Below are positions 10,132 to 16,068 of a DNA stretch of 16,068 bases, one piece after another. Both the position numbers and the translations under genes were made by a program. The stretch is from contig VGYW01000177.1 in NCBI GenBank assembly GCA_016872875.1, forward strand, positions 1 to 16,068, in the 5' to 3' direction. Source of the stretch: Planctomycetota bacterium. Its GTDB lineage: Bacteria; Planctomycetota; PUPC01; DSUN01. The notes beneath the pieces are model-generated. The model had not been told where the DNA came from. It searched no databases and saw nothing but the letters and a program-made list of their open reading frames with translations. Within the stretch, counting starts at the first letter, position 1. Every line of letters begins with the position of its first letter.

Positions 10132-12588
10132 TCAGAACTTGTGAACGGGGCGACACAGCGCGTTCCTATCCGCCTGGAGGAGCCAGATGGTGTCGTCGCC
10201 CGTGAGAATGGTCACTTGCCCGTCGGGCGTGACGCAGGCGCGCGAGCCGCGCGCCGGGATGGGGTGGTTTGTGATCTTGACGGGCGGGTCGAACTTGGGT
10301 GCCGGGTCGAGGACTCCCCGGCAGAGCCAGGTGCCGTTGAGGGCCTCGTAGAGGAGTGCGGCGCGCGGCCCGTCGAGGATTAGCTGCGCCCCTTCGAACA
10401 TGCCTCCTGGCTTCGCAACGTCGAGGGGCGCCGGGGCGGACCACTTCTGGCCGTCGGGCGAGGTCGAGTAGCAGAGGCCCTCCCGCCACGAGTTGAAGAC
10501 CACGTGCAGGCGGCCGGCCGAGTCAATGGCCGGGTGCACAGTGCGGCTGTCGAGCTTGCCGCCACCCTCGAATTGGATCGGCTGGAACTCGCGGATGCCC
10601 TCTGGCGTATCCGCCGAGGCGACATAGGTGCGCCAGAAGAGCCAGTGGCGTCCGTTCGGCCCTTCAATGAACTCGGCGGCCCCGCAGGGCGAGCCGCCGA
10701 TGGTGCCGAACTCGCGCCAGAACGCGACACGGATGGTCGGAACCGTGACAAGGACCGGCCTGGGGCGGGACCAGTCGCGTCCGTCCCGCGAACTCGTGAG
10801 CCAGAGCTGATACCCGCCAGTGCTCCACGGTGGCCAGTCGAGCCGGTTATTGAAGTAGGCGAGCCAGAGGGTGCCGTCGCGGCTGAGGTGGAGGGTCGGC
10901 TCGATGCTGTCGCCAATCGAGGTGTGGGGGAGCTGCCAGGGTTTGTCCCACTTCGCGCCATCGGCGCTGGTTGAGAGGAGGACCTTCTTCTCGCGCGAGC
11001 CGTAGGCGGCGAGCCAGCGGCGGTCGGCGAGGCGGACCAGGCTGGCCCGCGCCGGCGGGTGCTGGGCGAAGCCGCGGAGGTCCGTGAGCTTCCAGCGGAA
11101 CGGGCTGTCGAGGTTGATGAACAGCCCGTAGCGGCCGTCGGTGGCGAGGGCAAGCTCGCACGTGCGCGTTTCCGGGTGCGCCGGCGCCGTGTAGGTGAAG
11201 GTGTAACGCCCTGGGACAGGGTAGCGGAGGGCATTGCCCGCCTCGATGGCCTCGCCGTCGCGGCGGAGGATGCCGCCTGCCGGAAGGCACTCGGTCTGCA
11301 CCCACGCGTTGGCCTTGGGGCGAACGGGCGTCTTCCGCGTCGCAAGGTCCTCCCAGGGACGGAACGTGGCCTTGGCGGTGACGCGGTGGGTCCTGAACTT
11401 GCCGGGGGAGATTCCGGCCTCGACGTAGACGAGGTCGGCTCCTGGCGGGACCTCGAAGGCCTGGGAGACGACGGCTCGGCCTGGCGGCTTCTGCGCCCAA
11501 CCGACCGAGCCGATGTGCGCTCGGCCCGTGCCGTCTGGCTTCGTGGGTGCCCAGCACGAGAGCTGCCCGCCGAAGCGGGGGTCAGTCTGCTCGATGTCGC
11601 AGGCGAAGTCGAGCGTGGCGAACTCCTGGCCTCGCGGGGGGCAGAGAGCGAAGAGCCAGTAGTCGCCAGCCCCTCTGCCCGACCCTCCGCAGGAGCGGAC
11701 CAACGTCTTCGGGTCATCCAGGTTCAGGTCGAGCGTGGGCGCCAGGGGGGAGAGGGTGAGGAGCACGGGGATTCGCGGGAGCGCTTGGCCGGCAGGCAGC
11801 TTGTGGATGAGCGCGCGCAGCGGCACGATGTCGGCACTGCTCACGCCCGCGCCGCGGGAGAGCGAACGGGTGAGGCTGAGCCTCAGCCACGTCTCGATGG
11901 CGGCGAGGGGCTGGCCGAGCTGCTCCTGGGTGACGGCCAGCTCGCGTAACGCCCGGTGGGGGTAGAGAAACGTGGCCTGCCAGGCGGTGTCGGGAGCGAC
12001 CTGCCTGCTCGCGGCGAGCTCGCCTAGGCGTTTGAGGAAGTGGGCCTCGAGTTCCTCGAAGGAGCCCTTGAGGACCGGGCAGAAGTCGGCGGCCTTGGCG
12101 AGCGTGGCGGCCGCGGCCTGGGGGTCCTTCAGCTCATCGCGCTGGATGACCCCGATGAGGCGGATGAGCCTCGCGTAGTCGCGCTCGTGATTGCTGCGTT
12201 CCACGGCCGGGAGTGGCCGGCCTTCCGCACCGGCCGGCTCCGCCTTGAGTGCGGCCAGGATCACTCCGAGAACGGATTGGTAGGCGCCGACGGCGCTCGG
12301 CCAGTTCTCCGCCAGTTGATAGGCGTGCGCCAGCCCGAGGCAATCGCCGAAGCAGTCGTCGAAGCCCATCGAGCCAATCCGCCCAGCCTTCACCGCGTCG
12401 TGGCACTGGCCGAGGGACCAGTCGGCCATGGGCTGGTATGCCTGGGCCATCGCCTCGTAGTCGCCGCGGGCGAATGCCTCGCGCGCTTTGCTCCGCATCT
12501 CATCGGGGTTGATGCCGCCCAGCTCCGCCGCCGAGGCGGAGCTTGTCAGAAGAGCAACCAGGCCTCCGAGCAGTACAGATGCTCTCAT
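10132..12588 (-). CDS. Secreted TPR and BNR-repeat sialidase-like protein
   Basis: An 818-residue exported protein. A signal peptide (MRASVLLGG, hydrophobic core, ASA at 18-20) is followed by a helical TPR-like region (about 28-260), a beta-rich middle (about 270-480) and a propeller-like C-terminal part with BNR/Asp-box motifs: STSADGAKW at 539-547, SRDGTLW at 569-575, SSRDGRDW at 599-606 and STSPDGQKW at 708-716. This is typical of exo-sialidase-like or glycan-binding propellers; the catalytic residues of true sialidases cannot be assigned by eye. Start: ATG 12588 has AGGAGG (12602-12597) 8 nt upstream and begins the signal peptide; the in-frame ATG at 12609 would put seven extra residues before it. 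The GH29-like gene follows after 23 nt, which suggests joint action on host or algal glycans. Upstream is vapC, 63 nt away. Confidence 0.8.
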   Translation of the reverse strand: MRASVLLGGLVALLTSSASAAELGGINPDEMRSKAREAFARGDYEAMAQAYQPMADWSLGQCHDAVKAGRIGSMGFDDCFGDCLGLAHAYQLAENWPSAVGAYQSVLGVILAALKAEPAGAEGRPLPAVERSNHERDYARLIRLIGVIQRDELKDPQAAAATLAKAADFCPVLKGSFEELEAHFLKRLGELAASRQVAPDTAWQATFLYPHRALRELAVTQEQLGQPLAAIETWLRLSLTRSLSRGAGVSSADIVPLRALIHKLPAGQALPRIPVLLTLSPLAPTLDLNLDDPKTLVRSCGGSGRGAGDYWLFALCPPRGQEFATLDFACDIEQTDPRFGGQLSCWAPTKPDGTGRAHIGSVGWAQKPPGRAVVSQAFEVPPGADLVYVEAGISPGKFRTHRVTAKATFRPWEDLATRKTPVRPKANAWVQTECLPAGGILRRDGEAIEAGNALRYPVPGRYTFTYTAPAHPETRTCELALATDGRYGLFINLDSPFRWKLTDLRGFAQHPPARASLVRLADRRWLAAYGSREKKVLLSTSADGAKWDKPWQLPHTSIGDSIEPTLHLSRDGTLWLAYFNNRLDWPPWSTGGYQLWLTSSRDGRDWSRPRPVLVTVPTIRVAFWREFGTIGGSPCGAAEFIEGPNGRHWLFWRTYVASADTPEGIREFQPIQFEGGGKLDSRTVHPAIDSAGRLHVVFNSWREGLCYSTSPDGQKWSAPAPLDVAKPGGMFEGAQLILDGPRAALLYEALNGTWLCRGVLDPAPKFDPPVKITNHPIPARGSRACVTPDGQVTILTGDDTIWLLQADRNALCRPVHKF

Positions 12589-12617
12589 CGTCGTTCCCTC
12601 CTGACCCAAAGGCCGAG

Positions 12618-12649
12618 CCAGGACCGGTGCGAGACGCCCCCAGGACCGG
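12618..12649. repeat. Two direct copies of CCAGGACCGG
   Basis: CCAGGACCGG at 12618-12627 and 12640-12649, 22 bp apart, in the gap between vapC and the sialidase-like gene. Could be a regulator site pair or chance. Confidence 0.3.
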
Positions 12650-12651
12650 CG

Positions 12652-13062
12652 TCACTCGGTCCAGTCCTCGACCTCCAAGCCGCGCACCCGGCGGAAGTCA
12701 CTATCCGATGACACAAGGATTGCCCCTCGACCCAGCGCGGTTGCGGCAATCCAGAGGTCGTTCTCACCAAGCGGTGTGCCTTGCTGTTCGGCAGCAACCT
12801 TGATGTCCGAGTAGGTCTCCGAGATGTCGTCCGACACTGGCACGGAGGGGAAGAATACGAAGAGATTGTCTGCGGTGGCTTCGAGGCGGCTCCGCCGGCG
12901 TCCGCGCGGCATGCGCTTCAGGCCGAAACGCACCTCTCCGCGAACGACTGAGCTGATCAGGATGATGTGCGTCTGCATGGTGCTACGAACCCTCGCCGTA
13001 ACGCGCGGGTGCCGCTCCATGAGACGGCTGAAGCTCACCGTGTCCAAGAGGTAGGTGGACAC
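12652..13062 (-). CDS. vapC: VapC-type PIN-domain toxin
   Basis: A 136-residue PIN ribonuclease, the toxin of a type II pair; the family cuts tRNA or rRNA in a Mg-dependent way. The acidic residues are in place: D7 (YLLDTVSF), E43 (SSVVRGEVRFGL), D102 (ENDLWIAATAL) and D120/D122 (LVSSDSDFRRV). Length is normal. The first motif has DTV where most members have DTN. The gene starts with GTG 13062 immediately after the antitoxin's TGA (13065-13063), so translation is probably coupled. It ends EVEDW, as usual for the family. Confidence 0.88.
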   Translation of the reverse strand: MSTYLLDTVSFSRLMERHPRVTARVRSTMQTHIILISSVVRGEVRFGLKRMPRGRRRSRLEATADNLFVFFPSVPVSDDISETYSDIKVAAEQQGTPLGENDLWIAATALGRGAILVSSDSDFRRVRGLEVEDWTE

Positions 13063-13329
13063 TCACTGGGCCCTCTTCGTCCGGTTCCTGACAAAGGGAC
13101 TACCGTAACGGGCCGGGCGCTTTCCCTCCCTTATCAGCCGCAGCAACTCCTCGACATCCTCGTGGCTCACGTGTGGTGAAGCATTCAGGACATCGAGGAT
13201 GTCTCGGGAACCTCCCTTGCGGCTCCCGAACGGGGTGACGAGGACGTCCGTTCCCTCCGGCAGGTCGGAGCCCTTATCCAGGAGGACCATTCCGTCTCTC
13301 ACGACGCCTCTACAAATCGCTTCCGCCAT
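13063..13329 (-). CDS. vapB: Antitoxin of the VapC pair
   Basis: An 88-residue protein beginning MAEAICRGVVRDGMVLL. The segment DGMVLLDKGSDLPEGTDVLV is the small beta-barrel-like fold of AF2212/DUF104-like or AbrB-like antitoxins that precede PIN toxins. The C-terminal half (ILDVLNAS, then DVEELLRLIREGKRP) is the likely toxin-wrapping helix. I chose ATG 13329 because AAGGAG (13344-13339) is 9 nt upstream; the ATGs at 13335 and 13377 are poorly placed. The PIN gene follows with no gap. A promoter and a perfect palindrome lie just upstream, fitting autoregulation. The exact antitoxin family is uncertain, so the symbol is positional. Confidence 0.75.
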   Translation of the reverse strand: MAEAICRGVVRDGMVLLDKGSDLPEGTDVLVTPFGSRKGGSRDILDVLNASPHVSHEDVEELLRLIREGKRPARYGSPFVRNRTKRAQ

Positions 13330-13353
13330 GCGCATGATCTCCTTTCCATGCAC

Positions 13354-13366
13354 TTTTCCTGGAAAA
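13354..13366. promoter_or_regulatory. Palindromic operator candidate for vapBC
   Basis: TTTTCC-T-GGAAAA, a perfect 13-bp palindrome that spans the predicted transcription start and sits right after the -10 box, where antitoxin repressors commonly bind. Confidence 0.5.
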
Positions 13367-13367
13367 C

Positions 13368-13396
13368 ATTCTACCACTTCGCAGCCCTATGGCCAA
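13368..13396 (-). promoter_or_regulatory. Promoter of vapBC
   Basis: On the minus strand, -35 TTGGCC (13396-13391), 17-nt spacer and extended -10 TGGTAGAAT with TAGAAT at 13373-13368. Predicted start near 13361, leader about 32 nt. It lies about 20 nt beyond the stop of the glycyl radical enzyme gene. Confidence 0.5.
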
Positions 13397-13414
13397 TACC
13401 CAGTGCAGTGTCCC

Positions 13415-15718
13415 TCACGCGCCGGTGACCAGGCGGTCCACGACGAGCTTGCGGAAGTCGGGGGAGAGGCTGGCGAAGTAGGCACTGAAGCCGGTGACGC
13501 GGACGACGAGGTCGGGGTACTTCGAGGGGTCCTGGTGCGCCGCTCGGAGCGTGTCGGCGTCGAGGACGTTGATGTTGATCTGGGTGCCGCCGAGGTCGAA
13601 GTGGGTCTTGATGAGGTTCTCGATGGCCTCCACGCCCTCGCGCTCGTCGGAGAGCAGGGGGTCAATCTCGATCTGGAGGGGCGCGGTGTTGCCGTAGGCG
13701 GGCTGGACGGCTGCGATGGCGGCGGCCATGGCGGTGGGCGCGCCGTCCCTGCGGAAGCCGGGGTCGGGGTTGGCGCCGTGCGAGATCGGCTCGCCCGCCC
13801 GCCGGGCGTTGGGGGTTGCGCCCAGGCCCTTGCCCATCGGGATGGTGTTGGCCCAGGAGAAGAGGCCGGGGATCATCTGGAACCTGCCGTGGGTGTCTGC
13901 CTCCTTGACCAGGCGGGTGAAGGTCTGAGCGATCTTGGCTGCCCACTCGTCGGCCCGCGAGCCGCCGCTGCCGTAGCGCGGCACGCTCTTCATCATCAGC
14001 CGCGCCCGCTCGCCCTCGGCTCCCGCCCAGTTCGCATCGAGGTGGGCCATCAGCTCGTCCCACTTGAGCCGCTTCTCCTTCTCGACGCGCTGCTCGATGG
14101 CGGCGAAGGAGTCGGCCACGGTGGCAAGGGCCGCTCCATCCAGACAGAGGTTGTAGAACTCAACGCCGCCCTCCGAGGCATCCAGCCCCTTCTCGATGGT
14201 GCCGTGGCAGAGGAGGTCGATGACCAGCTCGGGGAAGACCTTGCCCATGTGCTCCAGGTGAAAGACCAAGCCGTCGGCGATGGCCTGAACCGCGGTTTGG
14301 AGGTGTTGCGCGAACGCCTCCCAGAGCTTCGCCACGCTACGCCTTCCTTCGAGGTCGCGGAGGGCGACGTCGAAGACCTTGCCGAAGTTGATCTTCACGC
14401 AGTCGTTAAGGGTGTATTCGCGGCCTGGAATGGCGGACCAGTGGCAGCCCGAGTAGGCGCGGGTCCAGGCGAGCGCCATCGGGTAGCCGTTGCGGGCGAA
14501 GCCTGTGGCGGTGTTGACGATGCCGAGGAACTTGGGGATGCCCGTCTTGTCGGCAAGGAGGATTTCGACGCCGCGGCGGAGCAGCTTGGGGTCAACGCCC
14601 GGCCCGACGCATACGCCGACGTTCGCCGGAATCCGCAGGCGGTGTGCCGCTTCGAGGACGAGGAACGAGACAGGGTTGGTGGCGTCGCGGCCCGACTCGT
14701 CCGGGCCGCCGAGCTGGATGTAGGCGGTGTCGCGAAGAAGGAGGCAGGCGATGTGGAAGATGGCCTCCTCGTCGTAGCCCGCCACTCCGTGGCGGGAAGA
14801 CTCCGCCGCGGAGCGGCGGGCCACTTCGCGCTCGTAGAAGGGCAGCAGCAGCGTGTCGAGGCGGCCGAGCGAGCCGGAGCCGTTGAACATCCGCGCGGCC
14901 ATCTGATACCAGAGCATCCACTGGCAGGCCTCGCGGAAGGTCCGCGGCGGCTCAGTCACCAGTCGCTCGTTGATCTCCGCCAACTCGCTCAGGTTCCTGC
15001 GGACCGCTCGGCGCTTCCCGGCCTTCGCCATCTCGCGGGCGGCGGCCGCCGTGCGGCGAAGCCAGTCCTGCATGCCCAAGACGACTTGCTCAAGCCCCGC
15101 ATAGAACTCGGTTTCTGGGCACGCGGGACGCGGGACGCGGGACGGGACCTCGTGATGCGTGATGCGTGATGCGTGAGAAGAAGCAACACTGGAACGGAGC
15201 GATTGGTAGTGGTGGATCTTGTCGAGGAGTCCGCCCCAGCCGAGGCGGAGGCCGATGGCGAGGTCCTGGCAGAAGTGCTGGGTCGCGCCGATGCCCGCGC
15301 CGAGCTGGTACTTGGCCTGGAGGTCACGGAGGTGCTGCGGCACCTCGATGTCGGGGTTCCAGTGCGGCTTGCGGTAGGACATGAAGTTCGCCATGTATGC
15401 GCCGGCCAGCGAGCTGTTGGGGTCCACATAGGGCGGGTGGGCGTCCATCAGCGCTCGGAAGTTCTCGCCGACGGCTCGTGCGCCGAAGAAGCCGCCGCTG
15501 GGGTGGTTGGCCTTCGGCTCGTAGCCCTTGAGCTTCACGTCGGTGATGGGCATGCCCGAGCCGCTGATGGTCTGGACCACCTCGCGGCGGTCGGGCGGCG
15601 GGAGCACCAGCGCCCAGTCGTCGTGGTCCATGCTCCCGATGAGTTGCCACTTCTCGCGGGTCTGGGCCTGCTTGGCCGCCCGGAGGGCGGCGAGGCGTTC
15701 GCGGTATGTGAACCTCAT
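13415..15718 (-). CDS. Glycyl radical enzyme, pyruvate formate-lyase-like, uncharacterised clade
   Basis: A 767-residue glycyl radical enzyme. The C-terminal motif RVTGFSAYF carries radical G743, and the thiyl cysteine is C425 in YSGCHWSAIPG. Other family segments include GATPNARRAGEPISHGANP, PAYGNTAPLQIEIDPL and GTQININVLDADTL. The GCxE of dehydratase-type members is GCHW here, and there is no PFL-type CC pair, so substrate and reaction are open; the enzyme is oxygen-sensitive by family. It needs a radical-SAM activase, and none is in this window. I chose ATG 15718: the family sequence starts there, GAGGA is 11 nt upstream, and the promoter -10 lies at 15761-15766, downstream of the possible ATG at 15823. 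Heptamer tandems at 15121-15175 insert about 20 residues (SHASRITHHEVPSRVPRPAC) near 180-200. Confidence 0.88.
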   Translation of the reverse strand: MRFTYRERLAALRAAKQAQTREKWQLIGSMDHDDWALVLPPPDRREVVQTISGSGMPITDVKLKGYEPKANHPSGGFFGARAVGENFRALMDAHPPYVDPNSSLAGAYMANFMSYRKPHWNPDIEVPQHLRDLQAKYQLGAGIGATQHFCQDLAIGLRLGWGGLLDKIHHYQSLRSSVASSHASRITHHEVPSRVPRPACPETEFYAGLEQVVLGMQDWLRRTAAAAREMAKAGKRRAVRRNLSELAEINERLVTEPPRTFREACQWMLWYQMAARMFNGSGSLGRLDTLLLPFYEREVARRSAAESSRHGVAGYDEEAIFHIACLLLRDTAYIQLGGPDESGRDATNPVSFLVLEAAHRLRIPANVGVCVGPGVDPKLLRRGVEILLADKTGIPKFLGIVNTATGFARNGYPMALAWTRAYSGCHWSAIPGREYTLNDCVKINFGKVFDVALRDLEGRRSVAKLWEAFAQHLQTAVQAIADGLVFHLEHMGKVFPELVIDLLCHGTIEKGLDASEGGVEFYNLCLDGAALATVADSFAAIEQRVEKEKRLKWDELMAHLDANWAGAEGERARLMMKSVPRYGSGGSRADEWAAKIAQTFTRLVKEADTHGRFQMIPGLFSWANTIPMGKGLGATPNARRAGEPISHGANPDPGFRRDGAPTAMAAAIAAVQPAYGNTAPLQIEIDPLLSDEREGVEAIENLIKTHFDLGGTQININVLDADTLRAAHQDPSKYPDLVVRVTGFSAYFASLSPDFRKLVVDRLVTGA
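15121..15146. repeat. ACGCGGG 7-nt tandem inside the glycyl radical enzyme gene
   Basis: ACGCGGG three times (15121-15141) and a partial ACGGG (15142-15146), translated in frame on the minus strand as PSRVPRPA. Confidence 0.75.
15151..15175. repeat. GTGATGC 7-nt tandem inside the glycyl radical enzyme gene
   Basis: GTGATGC three times (15151-15171), then GTGA, translated on the minus strand as SHASRITHH. Three copies of 7 nt make 21 nt, which keeps the frame. Confidence 0.75.
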
Positions 15719-15760
15719 TGCGGCGCTTTTCCTCAACTCCTCTTTCCCCCTTCCTCGACT

Positions 15761-15789
15761 ATCATCGCATTGCTGCCGACTCTTGTCAA
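15761..15789 (-). promoter_or_regulatory. Promoter of the glycyl radical enzyme gene
   Basis: On the minus strand, perfect -35 TTGACA (15789-15784), 17-nt spacer and -10 GATGAT (15766-15761). Predicted start near 15754, leader about 36 nt to ATG 15718. Confidence 0.55.
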
Positions 15790-15839
15790 TGTTGGGCGAG
15801 GTTGCGGTGCCCTCCCGCATCACAGGCGCCTCCGAAGAC

Positions 15840-15858
15840 TTGGGGGCTTTGCCCCCAA
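15840..15858. other. Strong hairpin between divergent promoters
   Basis: TTGGGGGC (15840-15847), loop TTT, GCCCCCAA (15851-15858): an 8-bp perfect stem, followed by ACCCCC. No T-run follows directly, so a terminator is doubtful. It may be a dispersed repeat or an insulator between the two promoters. Confidence 0.45.
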
Positions 15859-15876
15859 ACCCCCAGGATTTTCCGC

Positions 15877-15905
15877 TTTACAGCCACCGGCACACCTGCT
15901 AGAAT
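15877..15905 (+). promoter_or_regulatory. Promoter of a plus-strand unit at the right edge
   Basis: -35 TTTACA (15877-15882), 17-nt spacer and extended -10 TGCTAGAAT with TAGAAT at 15900-15905. Predicted start near 15912. It diverges from the glycyl radical enzyme promoter about 90 nt away. Confidence 0.55.
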
Positions 15906-15935
15906 CGGGCTGCTGCCGCGGAGGATAGGGCTCCG

Positions 15936-16068
15936 GTGGGAACCGACCCTTTCGGCTGGTATGATGATCCGGACGACCTTTTTAGATCGATCTGATCAGG
16001 ATCGCTTGCAAAAGGTAAAGGACCAGGCCTCCATGTGTGGAAGCGTGTTCTCTTCTTTTCTTCCACTT
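15936..16068 (+). CDS. Start of an unidentified plus-strand gene, possibly frameshifted
   Basis: Just downstream of the promoter, GGAGG (15920-15924) is followed 11 nt later by GTG 15936, reading MGTDPFGWYDDPDDLFRSI and then TGA at 15993-15995. In another frame, open from ATG 15961 to the window edge, the translation continues plausibly as LDRSDQDRLQKVKDQAS. Removing one T from the five-T run at 15979-15983 would join the two into one reading frame. Choices: a real gene with a homopolymer error or phase variation, a 19-residue leader peptide before a second gene, or a gene starting at 15961 without a clear ribosome site. I recognise no family. Confidence 0.3.

Noticed and set aside
8047..10144. 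Plus-strand open frames of 337 and 353 codons (8047-9060 and 9083-10144)
   Set aside because: They are antisense to the M14 and GH29-like genes, have low-complexity translations and run through the repeat arrays.
10380..11717. Minus-strand 445-codon frame rich in Ser, Arg and Pro
   Set aside because: It is an out-of-frame shadow of the sialidase-like gene; its composition is typical of shifted GC-rich codons.
13199..15169. Long plus-strand open frame of 656 codons
   Set aside because: It lies antisense to the vapBC pair and the glycyl radical enzyme, which have clear motifs and ribosome sites. Its Val/Gly/Ala/Asp-rich translation is the usual mirror of GC-rich coding DNA.
15840..15858. Intrinsic terminator between divergent genes
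   Set aside because: No T-run follows directly on either strand and no gene ends here.
1..16068. Integrase, transposase or reverse transcriptase that would explain the repeats
   Set aside because: I looked through all plausible coding frames and found none, so any such enzyme must act from elsewhere in the genome.
1..16068. tRNA, rRNA or known riboswitch
   Set aside because: No cloverleaf, rRNA or riboswitch consensus could be recognised in the intergenic stretches.

Overview
The window is a GC-rich bacterial segment with long, mostly single-copy genes, several glycan- and peptide-processing enzymes, a toxin-antitoxin pair and intergenic DNA packed with short repeats. Gene content (GH29-like hydrolase, BNR/sialidase-like secreted protein, terpenoid-cyclase-repeat remnants, an uncharacterised glycyl radical enzyme, VapBC) fits an anaerobic or facultative heterotroph of the PVC type (Planctomycetota, Lentisphaerota, Verrucomicrobiota). 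This is inference from gene content; no rRNA or tRNA gene is present to confirm it.

Layout. At 1-163 there is a divergent promoter region, with the first codons of a minus-strand gene leaving the left edge. At 164-1861 lies a plus-strand protein of unknown family with an HEXXH zinc-peptidase motif. 1862-2833 has no intact gene: it holds a mirrored set of repeat arrays around a conserved 3' gene fragment of a terpenoid cyclase/prenyltransferase-repeat protein. At 2834-7002 are two plus-strand P-loop ATPases, the second STAND-like with seven 44-residue TPR units; the first has a good sigma70-type promoter. 7003-7881 again has no intact gene: it has more arrays, a second copy of the cyclase fragment and another C-terminal gene remnant. 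From 7882 to 15718 all genes are on the minus strand. In transcription order they are a glycyl radical enzyme (own promoter), a vapBC-type pair (own promoter and palindromic operator), a secreted TPR/BNR sialidase-like protein, a GH29-like hydrolase and an M14 zinc carboxypeptidase-like protein. 15719-16068 is a divergent promoter region and probably the start of a plus-strand gene.

The unusual feature is the repeat system. About twenty short arrays are built from 7-nt words. Within an array the words are nearly identical; between arrays the word changes (ATCCGCG, ATCCGTG, ATTCGCG, TTTCGCG, CCTCTGC, TCGGTGT and so on). Words are either directly tandem or spaced 8, 9 or 10 nt apart, and many three-word arrays end in GGTT or GGTC. 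Around the first cyclase fragment the families appear in mirror order on the two sides. The repeat module plus fragment is present twice in direct orientation, exactly 5228 bp apart, bracketing the two-ATPase locus. Related heptamer tandems and another short repeat lie in frame inside the glycyl radical enzyme and the GH29-like gene, and one array supplies the stop codon of the STAND ATPase. Strings of this kind seem familiar from environmental genomes, but I could not check that.
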